Source of the DNA: Tetrapyrgos nigripes
Taxonomy: Eukaryota; Basidiomycota; Agaricomycetes; Agaricales; Campanellaceae
Assembly (NCBI GenBank): GCA_013368315.1
Contig: JAACJM010000054.1
Coordinates: forward strand, 124,001-188,000
Length of the DNA stretch: 64,000 bases
Direction: 5' to 3'
Shown: in pieces, positions 12,641 to 24,569 of the stretch
How positions within the stretch are numbered: the first letter of the stretch is position 1
Layout: each line of letters starts with the position of its first letter
Notes under the pieces: generated by a model
The model's database searches: none
The model's input: only the letters and a program-made list of their open reading frames with translations
What the model was told of the DNA's origin: nothing
Made by a program: the position numbers and the translations under genes

Positions 12641-13100
12641 GGCGGTTACAGCTTACGATGTGCAGTGCGCTGTCCATCATTGTTATGTTGCGCGAAGATG
12701 AAGAGAAATGGCGACATGGGATGGCGACATTTGCAGTCATTTTTCCGAATACACGTGACTTTGCAGTACGTCATGCTTAGAAGGTGGTGAAGTAGAGGGT
12801 TGGACACAGATCCTCAACGTCCAAAACCACTAGCCGGGATTCCAAGCTGCAACAGATGGGAGTTAGCAAGAGAAGCAGGAGCGGAGGAGGAGCGGATGAC
12901 TCAAAATCGTAATGACACATTTTAATTTGACAATGATAAATTTGGCCAAACTATCCCACGGTTCTTCTCTCATCGTAGTTTGAACGAGCAGCCACTTTTG
13001 AAGCCTGGAGCTAGAGATGCATATTAGGACAAAGTATACTAAAGGCACAGTAGCAGCCGTAACAATAAAAGTATTGGGAGTACAGTACTAAATATATTGC
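12641..13100. other. Intergenic stretch, no supported gene
   Basis: It contains the upstream region of the F-box-like gene and the 3' flank of the P450. Only a 61-codon open frame of no recognisable kind is seen. Confidence 0.45.
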
Positions 13101-15552
13101 TCAATTGACATCCTCTCCCTCCTTCAACGCTTCCTCCAGCAATTCCAGGACACGTTCTGAACGTGGTTTAATGACGCATTTGAACGGAATGGGTCGCCTA
13201 GAAGGACAGGTTGTCGTCAAGGTGAGTTTCCTAGTGAATAATGACACTTACACAATAACACCATCAGTTGTTTCCGGGGTAGGAATGATAGGCTTTCCAT
13301 TCCCGTCCAACGCACGAGATATTTGCAGCCCAGCGACGGCTTTCACGATATTGATCCATACGCTAACATCGGCCTGAAAAGGAAGGTTATCGCAATCAGG
13401 AATGAGAAGGATCTGCAGCTGTAAATCCACGCACCAGATGCGTGCCAGGGCACACTCTCCGGCCTGAAAAGGAGGGTTATCGCAATCAGTAATGAGAAGG
13501 ATCTACAGCCTTGAATGCACGCACCGTATCCAAATAAGCCTCTATCAAAAGGATCCGGTTCGGGATTAGGACCCAAGAAACGTTCAGGATTGAAGGTATA
13601 CGGGTCTTTGTATTCTTTGGGACTGTGCATGAATTTCCAGACGTTGGTGAAGATCTGCAAGGTAAAGAGAAGAGTTAGATGGATGAAAAGAAGCCAGACT
13701 TCAGAACACACACCAATGAATCTTTCGGAATGAAGTAGCCCTTGTAAACACTATCCCTCATTGCACGATGGGGTACCGCTGTGAAGGTATTCGATAAGGA
13801 CCTCACTCGAATAAGCTTGACCAATAACTCACACAACGGCACAATCGGCAACCACCTGTATAGTTCCTTCACCACGGCGCCAACATATGGAAGAGAGCTA
13901 CGATCTCGGAAAGATGGCAACCTGTCTGTTCCGACTACCGCATCGACCTCAGCTTGAGCCTTTTCTTGGACCTCTGGGTAGATGCATACAGCCATGATGT
14001 AGGCGTAGACAACGGAAACAGTCTACAAAACAAGTATTAAGTGCGTGATTATAGCCGGTAATACAGAGAGGAAGCCTTACCGTATCAGAACCAGCAGCGT
14101 AGAATGACGCAGCAGACCATTTGAGATCTTCCAGTTTTGCTGCGGAGAGACTTTGATCTTTGAGGAGATCAGCAGCATAAGAGTTGTTTTCTTCTCCTCT
14201 AGCCTATTAAAAACAACCGTTAGGAAAAGAAACGAGTACAGACAATCTCAGTACTCACCAGTTGATTCTTGACATAGTCAAACGGAATGTCTGCGATGTC
14301 GTTGCATGGTCCAACGCATTCCGCGGCCTAGGGACGCAGTGAGTCAGAATACAGACTGCGCCGAAGAGAGAGGACATTGAGTAAGACTAACTCGTCGTTT
14401 GAAATAGGCCAGAGGGAACCATGCAGGTATGTGTTTTACTGCAAAGCAAAATTGCGTTAACTAGAATTCCTGTAGAGGACGCATGAAAGATACAGACAGA
14501 AAGGGAAAATGTCAACCATGTAAGCACCCGGTCGAGTTATGTCGGAGAACTGTTCCATAGCGTGGTCGGCGAGTTGTACGAAGGGGTCGGTGCCTTCTTC
14601 TTTGATCTAACAGAATCAGACGGTCGGCTATTGATTATCGAAAACAAAAGAGGAACGATCAGTAACGAACCTTGTAGCCGTATGTGAGATGTAAGACCTA
14701 GTCAAGAAAGTTGAGAGGCCATGAAAAACATCAGAGAATGTGCATTGCAAACATAACAGCAAAAATGCGCGTACCATCGCTCCTGCGGTTCTAAAGAGGT
14801 AGTCAGGAATTCAAACCCAAAACGAAAACTAGGAGAACACACTTTCTAGTTGCTGCAGCTGGATCATCGGGTTCAGTGAATACTCTTTTCAAAAACATAT
14901 TTGCTTGAAAATCTTGGAGGACGTGAGTAACTCGGATATCTCTATCACTCATCTGTCATTACAACTCACCTTCAACAGGGTAGAATTTGACCATATTTCC
15001 TCGGGTTCCAATGACACGGCCGATTAGCTTGCGATACTGTAAAGAAGAATGTTCGGAAGTAGACGGGTGGTGAAACAAGAATGATTAGGTCAAAATCGGA
15101 CACGTTACTTGGGGCACTACGCACTTCTCGGAATCTCTCGTTATAGCGGGCACCTGATAACGCACGATCCCACCCGGTGAGATTGGCCATCTCCATGGTT
15201 GGTCTATCAGCGTATAACGAGCCGGTCTTCCCCAGCAGTCCTTCTGCGATCAGAGGGTCGCTGATGATAATGAAAGGTGTTCCCAAGACTTTGACCGACA
15301 TGATAGGTCCTACAAACGAGTCAGTTGATAACGGCGTAGAAGAAAGGTAGAAAACCCACCCCATTTGTCACCCCAATCAGAAAAAGTCCTCCAGAGGTGG
15401 GATTTGGGCATCTCAAAAGCATTACCGACAATTGGCCAACCCTTTGGACCAGGAGGGAGGGGAAGGGATGGACCACGTCGAAGCAACTTGAAGAGGATGA
15501 AACACGCTAAAAGCACGAGCCCCAGTTCATAGGGAGAGAAAGCTTGGGGCAT
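13101..15552 (-). CDS. Cytochrome P450 monooxygenase
   Basis: Translation starts at the ATG at 15550-15552 with an N-terminal membrane anchor (LGLVLLACFILFKLL) and the proline-rich hinge LPLPPGPKGWPIVGNA, so it should sit in the ER membrane. Downstream exons give ADRPTMEMANLTGWD and ERFREYRKLIGRVIGTRGNM, the I-helix oxygen-binding motif AAGSDT (14112-14084), the ExxR motif KELYRW (about 13850), an FNPERF block and the heme loop FGYGRRVCPGTHLAD, ending at the stop at 13101-13103. The order and length (about 500 residues) are normal for fungal P450s of the O-methylsterigmatocystin-oxidoreductase-like type, and all hallmark residues are present. The substrate cannot be inferred. At least ten introns interrupt it. 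The heme cysteine lies on a 29-nt exon (13463-13435) between two almost identical introns. I cannot assign a CYP number. Confidence 0.9.
13374..13434 (-). repeat. P450 intron, copy A of a duplicated intron
   Basis: This 61-nt intron on the minus strand starts GTGCGTGG and ends CTTTTCAG, directly after the 29-nt heme-loop exon. It matches the intron at 13464-13524 at 54 of 61 positions by hand alignment, without gaps. Similarity stops at the splice sites apart from the three bases GCC after the acceptor. Confidence 0.85.
13464..13524 (-). repeat. P450 intron, copy B of a duplicated intron
   Basis: This 61-nt intron on the minus strand starts GTGCGTGC and ends CTTTTCAG, directly before the 29-nt exon at 13463-13435. 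Removing it and copy A gives an unbroken FGYGRRVCPGTHLAD heme loop. The surrounding exons are unrelated in sequence, so the duplicated unit is the intron itself. Confidence 0.85.
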
Positions 15553-16592
15553 GTCAAGAGAGATGATGAGCCCAGATCTGCGCTGCAGACCTATATACAC
15601 TACTTCGTCTCCTACAATCACACGATTTGAGATAAATTGTCTTGAGTGTTCCAGAAAAGAAGTGAGGTCACAAAACGGATCTCTGATGGGACAAGCTACC
15701 CATGCCTTTGTCATGGAGGCTCGCTTCGCACCAATCCTACGGCATGGGTCGTAAAGCTTGTAAAGTAGACAATACAGTCAACCGGTGGGGCTGTGGGTCC
15801 ACCGAATGCGCAAGACTCCTAGAGACATGTGGACGTAGGCTTCTGTAGACCTCCTTGAGAACTTTTTCCAATCGCTGTACCCAGCAATACCGCCAAAAAT
15901 TCGCATCCTGCTGGATCGTTGGGCGAGAGATCCTTGGTTCAATTCCGGCGGTCCTCCGAAATATTGAATACAATTTGCAGGGGAGTGAAAGATGCAATAG
16001 CACTAGCCTGGGACTAGTTTTGTGCCTGTCATGGACAAGAGCTGAGACTCGGAATGCTTCAAGTTAGTCAAAGCCGGTGATATAAAGCAGGTCGCCAAGG
16101 GGAGATGTGAACTTTCGGAGTTTGAAATATTTTTCACCATTGGCACCCAAACCTACAGAACATATCGGACGCTCTTCTCTTGGAAGCTTCTGGATACGAC
16201 CTTTGATTGCCACCAGGTTGTGTAGACGCCACTCAATACTAGCTTAATGCCTCGCGAATACAGACAAGTCGCTGCCTAACCGACTACTACAGTGCGTCCC
16301 CTTACGTCCCCTCGATGGCATCCCCTCAACTGTCGATGCAGTGGTACCTCAGATAGTAAAATTGGTAGGACAAGTTTCTTACGGACGCAGAATAGTACTC
16401 TGGCTCTGGACTCAACACGCTCATAGTTCTAGACCACAAGTCTGACCTTCCCGTCAGCCATTCTAGAAATTTAAACAGTCTTCTTTTGTAGGCGTAGAGA
16501 GCCATAGCTGATATCTGTCCAATGCCCTGAGAAGGCTCCAACGAGCGCCTCAATCCCTCTCGAGTCTTTGGCTCTTCGCCCCAAGTTCTCTC
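15553..16592. other. Intergenic stretch upstream of the P450
   Basis: No supported gene. A B-box-like GGTTCAATTCC at 15936-15946 is followed by GGCGGTCC, as in the 3' half of a tRNA, but no matching 5' half or D-arm is present. Confidence 0.4.
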
Positions 16593-16985
16593 ATGCTCAG
16601 TAATCTCCGATTAACCCTTCTTTTTACATTCACACTGTCACCATCTGTGACCATTTCTAGAGTCATCCGAAAACCTGAGACCATTGATCTTGTCCTTCTC
16701 GTTCTCAGAGTCGATGTTTCAGCAATTCTTTCTAATGTCGCTATCACGATCGGATACCACTTCCCTTCAACATCTCCTCTAGTTATTATTGTGAGTGTAT
16801 CAGGGCCATCGATTCCGGCGGTTAAGAATATCCTAACCTTTCGGTTCCTCATATCCGCTGTGACATTTCCGTTACAGCAAAGGAAAGATGTGACCCATAT
16901 TCAGCGTTCTCAGTTCAATAACTCTGACTCAATATGGAGAGATGCCAGGGAATATAATACACCCACACCGGAGAACGCCTCTTAA
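16593..16985 (+). pseudogene. Possible 3' fragment of a fungal membrane-protein gene
   Basis: A 130-codon open frame contains hydrophobic stretches (LLFTFTLSPSVTI, VSAILSNVAITIGY, STSPLVIIVSVSG) whose SNVAITIGY...STSPL spacing recalls the last exon of an uncharacterised fungal integral membrane family. No convincing upstream exons were found, so if real it is a remnant. It is separate from the DUF6534-like gene starting at 17131. Recognition is weak; it could be a chance frame. Confidence 0.25.
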
Positions 16986-17130
16986 CTTCAACCTTCTACA
17001 GAGGTGTTCACTATTTCCCCGACGTATTTTGAAGTCGAGCTCAAAAATGGCGACGATCCATACGACGTGAGTGGTCTTTTCAGACGCATTTCCCCGATAT
17101 CGAATGCTTAACGTTTCCACCGGTCCCGCC

Positions 17131-20100
17131 ATGGATATTACACAGATTTGGAATGCTCTTCCATTGTGAGTCGTCGAAGGTTGTGGCGGTGATTTGAAGA
17201 CAGTCCTGGCTTATCCACGTTTTGCGTCTGTAGCTGTGGTTATTGGTTCAGCGTAAGTTTTTCTGCAGTGTCCACGTCTACAGTGAACCTCAACCCCAAC
17301 GCTGTTATGCAGGCTCTACGGAGGTAATTTTCAACGACGATATGATATATCTGCATCTGCCTGACGCTCAGTGGTAGCTGGATGCCTTCAAGGGTACCTT
17401 TACTTTCGCAGGTACAAAGGGAAAGATGGTTGGATATTACAGTCCCTGGTGAGTTGTGTTCACCACAATGAACGTTCTTCAAGTTTGTCACACTTCCCTT
17501 CCACATTCTGAATTTCTGTGCCTGTTCAAACCATCCAAGCACTGACTCTGTCCTTCGTTTATCTGTTTCTCTAGGTTGGGTTTATCTTGGTCTGTGATAC
17601 CTTTCAGATGGCCATTCTGGCAGGTACGTACTAACGTTCTCGCTCCGCTTCCGTTCGTTTCATTACGTGCTCATATCATCTCTTCTCAAATTCTTCACAA
17701 ATCTCATTCAAATCTCTCTTCACTCTGTCGGCCCCTTTCAATATCAACAATTCGGTAGCTTGCCGTGAGTTAAAGTTCATTGTTCGCTTCCGTCTCACCC
17801 ACCTTCGAAACATTCTATGACCCTTTCACTCTGTACATGATTCACGAACCTTCTCGACTTCCCAACTTTTCAATATGATCTACAACAATTCTCTCTCAAG
17901 TCTATCAATATGTCATTACGGTGTGTGATCTTCCTGAGTCTTCTGCTTCTTATATATTCTTTTGCTGATTCTTTGCATTCACATTCTCATGAATCTAATC
18001 CATTGCCATTGTGCCTGTCCATCGGCTATGCACTCCCTTCATGGTCCACCTGTTTCGGACGCTATCTACATGTCTATCGTCTACTCCCCGTCCATCACAT
18101 CCCCTCGGCGGACTCTGGGCCTCTGGCTCCGACGGACGTAACAATCTATTGCCTCTCCTCTGTCGTACGACATTGTATGGTGCTTTGACAATCACAGAAT
18201 CAAGGAAATCCAGCCATCCTCGGCACCATGTTCAAGTATGTTAGCCCTTCCTTTCCCCTCCTTTTCCTGGCCCGGAGGTACTGATAACCTATACGCCTTG
18301 CTCCTATTAGCACACTCATCATCGAGGTCTTTTTCAGTGGTGCTATTGGCCTGATGGTTCAGCTGTATGTCCATGTCCATTCGATGCGACTCAGCTAGTT
18401 TCCGTTAAAAGCTGATTAACCCATTTCCCTTTTGATTCGCTTTTTCAGTTTTTATTGCTGGAGGATCTGGTTATGTGAGTACAACTTGTAACGGACAACG
18501 TTCTCTACTTTCTCCACTTGTCACATCAGCCATTGCTGAACAAGTTCACCGCTCACTTCCCTCCGCCTCCGCCTCCGTCTTCCCTCCTTTCTTTCCCCAT
18601 TGGCCGCCTTGACCCTGCAATACGCCAAACACCCACGGACATTACAGTGAGCAAGCACAACTGGATCGTAGTTGGCTTCTTAGTGACTCTCAGTATGGCT
18701 TCTTTCGGTACGTACTTTTTTTTTGTCCGCACTCGCTCTTGCCTCGAGCCCTATCCCTACGTCTCTGTCTGTGACTGATCCGCGATTCGAATTCTGTTCG
18801 TTCATTCATTCCTCCTTCTAGTACTCTTGCTCAGTAAGTCATCGTCATTATTTCGCGGGTTGCATGGTGTTCACGTTCATCGATCATCCCAAATCCTCGC
18901 TCTACACCGACAGTATACTCTGGCATGGCACTTCAATGTACAACTTACCTGGAGCTTACGAAACTGAAGGTGAGTTAGTATACTTTTATTTCTTAGACTC
19001 GAATGAGTTTGATTTTTTTCCTGATCTCGTTGACGCGTACATAGAACCTCTCGATGTCCTGCAACATCCTCGCAGCTGCAGCGGATATCTCCATTTCCTG
19101 TGCCATGATTTATTACCTTCACACGTCGAAGACTGGGTATAAAAAATCTAACAGTGTAATTAATCGATTGGTACGTCGTACGCAGTGACGCACTTGGATC
19201 GGTAGCCGGCTACATCCCTCTGGCTGCTCTGGCTTGGACTGATCAAATTTACTTTCTCTCTCTCTCTCTCGTGTATGCAGATCATGTTCACATTCAACGC
19301 CGGAATCCCAGTTAGCGTCTGCGCCTTGCTCGCCTGTATTACCATCAACGTGTGGTCGGATACGTTCATTTACATGTTCTTTTTCCTTTTGCGTAAGTCC
19401 GGGTTCTCTTCGTTGAGGTCGTTGTTCGCCATCTAATCCAAATTTCTAAACGCACGCATTCAAATTTGTCTGATATAGAGGGTCGCTGTGAGTACCTATT
19501 TATCAATCTCAGGCTATCAATATGAGTCTAACTTTTTTGAACATGTGCTTCTCGATGTATGTTTTTTTTCCCTACAACCGTCCTGGCACCGATAGTCTAC
19601 ACCAACTCCATCCTGGTCACCCTCAACTCGCGGCGCTATATTCGATGTGCCGTGTACGTGACTATCAATACGTCTTGTCTCTTTGCCATTTCTTCTGTAT
19701 TTTCTCAGTGCTCACTGCTAACATGTACATCTACATGGATTACTCAGATCTACCCAGAACAGCTACTCCCTCAACTCCTATCGTATCCCTGCCGCCAGCC
19801 ACGGTCACGGTCTTGGCCTGCAACAGGGTTCGGGCGCGGGCTACGGTATCGGTGCCGATAACGAATTCGAAGGTGGCATCGGTCCCGGTCCCGGTTCCGC
19901 CGTCGGCGTCGAGTATGGCGATCATCACAACCGCGACCGAAAAAACCTGCCCATTCGGATTGGTATCGAGACGGATACGATTACTACTAGTACGACTGCG
20001 CATGGATATGGACGTGAGTACAGTGCTAGTAAGGGAATGGGGATGGGGATGGGAAAGAACTTGGATGTTGTGAATGTACATGACAATGTTGAAGAGACTA

Positions 20101-20138
20101 CTGATAATGACTCGGATTCAAAGGTCCAGGTCGTTTGA
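17131..20138 (+). CDS. DUF6534-like multi-pass membrane protein (copy 2), with very small exons
   Basis: Seventeen exons assemble to 379 residues: 17131-17165, 17313-17323, 17372-17448, 17575-17623, 17759-17764, 17901-17920, 18198-18235, 18311-18364, 18449-18474, 18648-18707, 18822-18833, 18914-18969, 19045-19170, 19281-19392, 19479-19487, 19596-19653 and 19748-20138. The start codon has a strong context (GCCATGG). Family blocks appear in order: LLYGVVAGCLQGYLYFRRYK, LVCDTFQMAILA, YQYVITNQGNPAILGTMF, GAIGLMVQLFYCWRIWL, KHNWIVVGFLVTLS, LKNLSMSCNILAAAADISI, YYLHTSKTG, and GRFYTNSILVTLNSRR. The last exon encodes a long Gly-, Ser- and Asp-rich cytoplasmic-type tail. Exons of 6, 9, 11 and 12 nt are inferred because they restore frame and motif; the 6-nt one is least certain. 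Function unknown. Introns reach 277 nt, longer than elsewhere in the window. Confidence 0.8.
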
Positions 20139-21298
20139 GTCAGGAGCGTTAATAGTTAGTTACATGATACCAGGAGAATCACGGGAAGATTGTCTCGGAC
20201 TCTCTGGTACATATCATATGTACCAATCTGAAGCTCCACCTACATATGCATAGTCCATCGGTGTCTAGGCGTCTAGGCGTCTAGGTCTAGGAGTCACTCT
20301 TTCCTTACTTATATTATTACCTTCACTTTATTGTTAACCCAAGTAATACATAGTACTACGGTTTGTTTGCAATTTTCTTTCTTTCGAATCTCATGTCACT
20401 GAGAAATTTCAAGTTGGGGTGATATATGACCAATTCAAGTTTTAACTTTTGGAGTGGACCGACTTCGACTCCTAGCACTGTAGCAAGTTTCAGGCTGAAG
20501 AAGGTTTCTAAATTCTGACTTCAAGTTTTCCAACTGGCGCATACTTACTTGCTCACTCGCTTGGGAGACCCGTGCAGAAAAAGAACGCAGGGCCGGATCC
20601 GTAGTCCGTAGTCCGTACAAGGGCTCAAGCAAACGTAAGGCTAACTCGAAAACATTATGCATACTTATGAAAGAATCACCTCCGGATCCCGGTGGCTATC
20701 GTTCGGATTCGTCGAATGGGATTGGGAACTCTTTCTAATTTGGATTTACTCAAGTATTTGGAGTCAAACGATAAGATTAACATTCTCAATTTGCCACCCA
20801 CTGGGTACGGTGACTACTTTACTTACGTTGGCGTTCAGGAATCAGAACGTCAACTTTGGAGGATGGATGTCAACGGTCAACATTACCGACTTACCGTTAC
20901 GCTCGGATCGTGGTGCCGGCTTCCTCTAGAGGAACCAACCCTTTCCAAATTCCAAATTCTAAATTCCAGCTAGGTGCGGTGTCTGAGTAAGTCTGAGTGT
21001 CTACGATGTGTGTTGTATCTCCGTATCTCCGTATCTCTGTATCTCTCTGTATATGTATCTGTATCTTTCTGTATCTGTATCTCTGTATAGGTATAGACAA
21101 AATTTATGTAAAGAACGAAAGCTTAAGAAAAAAAAGAGCAAAAGAAAAGAAGCAAAGAAAAGAAAAATCCAGGCATCGGTCATTAGCGCACCATCAGTCC
21201 ATCAGTCTCCAGTCTCATTCATTCAGTCCATCGGTCAGTCGGCTATTCGGTCATTCGTTGGCAACCCGCCTCCCACCCGCCTCATACCCCATACCCCC
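20139..21298. other. Convergent intergenic region
   Basis: This lies between the stops of the DUF6534-like gene and the oxysterol-binding protein gene. It has a short GTCTAGGC triplication near 20262-20290 and a pyrimidine-rich microsatellite listed separately. No gene is supported. Confidence 0.5.
21016..21093 (+). repeat. Imperfect GTATCT microsatellite
   Basis: About twelve degenerate GTATCT/GTATCTCT units run in tandem over roughly 78 bases. The array creates spurious Ser/Tyr/Leu-rich and Arg/Asp-rich frames on both strands, which are not genes. Confidence 0.85.
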
Positions 21299-24057
21299 TT
21301 ATAACCCATCGGCCCCATCCCCCTCCCCAAACTCCCCCTCCACAGCCTTCTTCCCCTCCTCACTCAACTCGGGTACACCAGATGGAACATGTGAGTCTTT
21401 GATGAAGAATTTGGGGGTGAATCTATAATGATAAGAGGAGGAAGGAGGCGAGCGTTAACGTTAGCGTAACCAGGACCAGGACCAGAACCAGAACCACCAT
21501 GAGAGTGCAATGACCGTAAGCCGTAAGCCGTGTGAAGGTGGGGTAGGAAAACGAAACAAAAAGGGGGACGAAAAAAAAAACACGAAAAAAAAAAAAACTC
21601 ACTCCTCCCCCTTCCTCTTCCTCTCCCCAGCTTCATCCCTCTGTCTCTGTTCAATGACTACTTTTTCCTTGGTTGCTTCGGAAAATTCTTTCTTGAGTAA
21701 TCTGTAAAGTAAATAAGAGAAAAGAAACATCGTCAGAATCGTATCCATTCCGTTCCATTGCAGCAAACAAAACACCAAAAACACCCAAACCCAAGACCCT
21801 CAAAAAAAAAAAGCACGAGACACGAGACACGAGAAACACGAGAAATCAATCCTGAAAAAAAAAAGCACTCAGCACTCACTTACTAGTAACCCCCTCCCAC
21901 AACTTCCTACTCTCATACTTTTCCTGTCTATCCAATGGTCTTACTTGCTTTGGTACGGGGAACAACGTCGATAGGTCTATAAGCGTATTCCATTCCCCTT
22001 CTCCTTTAGCCTCGACTTTAGCCGTACCAGTCGTACCCTTCGCGCCTTTGCCTTTAGTGTCTGTAGATTTGTGGGATTTGAGTTAGTTAGCCTTAGCCGT
22101 AGCCGTGGAGGTGGACGTACCCTTAGCCGGGAGTTGGAGTGACTCTTTAGATTTACCCGTAGCTGGGAGCGACAAATCCCCTTTACTCTCTGCCATATTC
22201 GATTTCGGATGTTTCGAAGGATTGGGAAGAGCAGTGTGTGAAGGGTTGGGTGAGGATGGGGCTGTGTATGCGTGTTGCGTATGCTGGGTTGTGTTTGTGG
22301 TGTTTCTGTTGTCTGTATACACGTAGGCATCAGTATTCGTGGTCGTATTCGTTGCACCGGAATAGAAATAGGCATTCGTATAGAAATAAGAATAAATGTC
22401 GGACCCACTCACCCGAATAAGTATACGACCCACTCCCAACCCTCTTCCACCTAATCTCTCCCCTCCAACTTCCTTCCAAAACAGCTACAACACGAGAGGG
22501 AGGGACGTGTTTGACTTTGGTCCATTGTTCCCAATTGGAGTCTTCTTCGTTTTCATCATCAACGTCGTCGTCGTCAGCGGAATCTTCAGACAACGAAGAC
22601 GAGGAATCGGCATCGGCATCGGCGCTCTCGTTATCGGGGGAGGACGAGGACGAGGTGTCTTGGTCCTTGTTGCCCGAGTCTTTGGAGGCAGAGGCATGGC
22701 CGCGGGGAGAAGAGCCAGAGCCAGGAACAGTGTGGATAACACCTTCGATTCTAAAGTTGGCTTTGCCTAGCCAAGACTGTGGGTGTGGGTAGTAAACGGA
22801 AGGCGAAAGGGAAAAGAGTAGGTAGGCGTTTTTTCGTCAGTACCACATCTGAATCAAAGAAAGAAAGAAAAAAAAAACACATCCTCGTACTCACCTCCTC
22901 CTTATACTCCACCACCGCTCTAAACCCTCCTGGCCCTGACCCTCCCCTCGTCGTACTCGTAATACAACTAACAATCAAACTCTCCGTGACCGTCACATAA
23001 AAACTTCCTCTCAAAATGCCGTTGACCCAGTAGGTTGGGTGGGTGGTATGGTATAGTTCTTCTAATTGTTCTTCTTCCGTCTTTATGTCCTCTTTGACTT
23101 TGTCGGTGTCCTCCTTCCCTGCCATCGGCCTCCTAACCTTCACAAACATCCCCTTGTTAAATCCCCCAGGGATAATCTTAAGCGTCGTACCCGACACTTT
23201 AGCCGAAATCTGGTCTATACCCAATAATTCGACTTGTCCTCCTACGTTGGTAGTCTTGACAAGACCATAATAAGCCGAAACGGGAGGATGATGGGAGATT
23301 TGTTCGGTTAGGTAGACGACGCGGAGGGTATTCTTGTTATCGGCAGAGCTGAGATTGAGTTGGGACATTCCTCCCTCGATGGAGGTAGGAGCCGTCGACG
23401 GGGAAGCCTTGTCTTTGTTTTTAGACAAAAAGCTACTAGCAAAACTCTTTGTCGATTTAACGCTTTTCAAGCTCGCTGCATCCGAGTTGAGGGCGGGGAC
23501 ACTGACGTTGGAGATACTGGAGTGGATTTGGGCAATGGGTGGGTCGTCGTTATCGTGGATTAAAGGAGGAACATCCCAGTGTGCACGAAAGTGTTCGCCT
23601 AGGACCGAGTTGTATGGTTTGCAGACTTTGCCTCGCTGTAAGTAAGAGTGTTAGTAGATGAAAGAAAGGAAAGAAAGGAGATAAAACGCACGATAAGCTT
23701 TAGATCTCTGCACATCGCAAACCGAATAACAGCCAGCATGCGGTCAAACGGGTCATCGTAGTCGTTGATGCTGGAGAGGGTTAGTCTAATAGTACATCAC
23801 CACAAAGAAAGAGAAGAAACGCACGCAGCAAAATAATCCGGTCTATCCAAATAGTGCGAAAACTCGAGATTGGGAATGGGCTCGAGGAGAGAGGCAGGTA
23901 GAGACAGTCGCATTGAGGCAATGTCTTTTACGCCCAAACACTTTTTGACGAGTTGGACTATCATCTTGAGTTTACCGCCTTCGCCTGTGTCTCCGCTGTC
24001 GGGGACGGAGACGGCGGCGCCTTCGTCGACGTCGGTGGTGGTGGGGTCGGGTGCCAT
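21299..24057 (-). CDS. Oxysterol-binding protein-related protein (Osh/ORP, short type)
   Basis: The start chosen is MAPDPTTTD (24055-24057); an in-frame ATG at 24159 would add an unconserved leader. The order of blocks is that of an OSBP-related domain: LSLPASLLEPIPNLEF, YDDPFDRMLAVIRFAMC, then GKVCKPYNSVLGEHFRAHW, the family signature EQISHHPPVSAYYG (signature codons at 23281-23304), and TYWVNGILRGSFYVTV. A Ser/Lys-rich loop and an acidic Ser/Asp insert lie before RWKRVGSGSYTYSG and the C-terminal block with PKFFIKDSHVPSGVPELSEE, ending at 21299. No PH domain, ankyrin repeats or FFAT motif are seen, so it resembles the short yeast Osh4-7 type, which moves sterols or phosphatidylserine against PI4P at membrane contact sites. 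About seven introns interrupt it; those at 22430-21600 are approximate. The acidic insert of about 50 residues is unusual for the core fold. Confidence 0.9.
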
Positions 24058-24569
24058 GGTGGAGGTAGTAACGATGGGGGACGGTGACGTTGCAGCGCGT
24101 AACAATGTCACGCAGCCACCGCTTGGCACCGTCAGCTTTCTCTCTTCCAAGTTCCCCATTCCCTTAACAACACCACATGTAAATCATTTTTGCACAACAG
24201 ACAACGACCTCTCGGACGTGCAGAAAGCCTCTCGCAATGAGCTTTCTATTTTTAGTCTTGGAGCACCAAAAAAATAATAATAAAAAGTAGGGACTCCTTC
24301 GAAGGTCTGAGTATATACAGAATGACTGGTGTTCGTGGGGGTCCGTTACTCGAAATGGTACAATAGTGTTTTGCTCTTGCGCAAAGCTACATTAACCAGT
24401 CATGTGCATCAGACACTTTCCGTTTCCTCGCGTTACATTCCATCACACCGCTTTGACACTTTTGGCTATATCTTTAGTTCCTGCCCTGCAGCACTTGTAG
24501 GCCATTCTTCTTTCCTTTCTGTTTGCTCGTGCACATTACTTACTCCAGTCTTAGCTACAACAGACAGAA
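24058..24569. other. Divergent intergenic region and left edge of the AT-rich island
   Basis: It separates the divergently transcribed OSBP and NLR genes. CG dinucleotides, frequent left of about 24.2 kb, become rare near 24.56 kb, which marks the start of a compositionally distinct block. Confidence 0.45.

Noticed and set aside
15895..15955. tRNA 3'-half-like sequence (GGTTCAATTCC with GGCGGTCC)
   Set aside because: No pairing 5' acceptor arm or D-arm is found upstream at the right distance.
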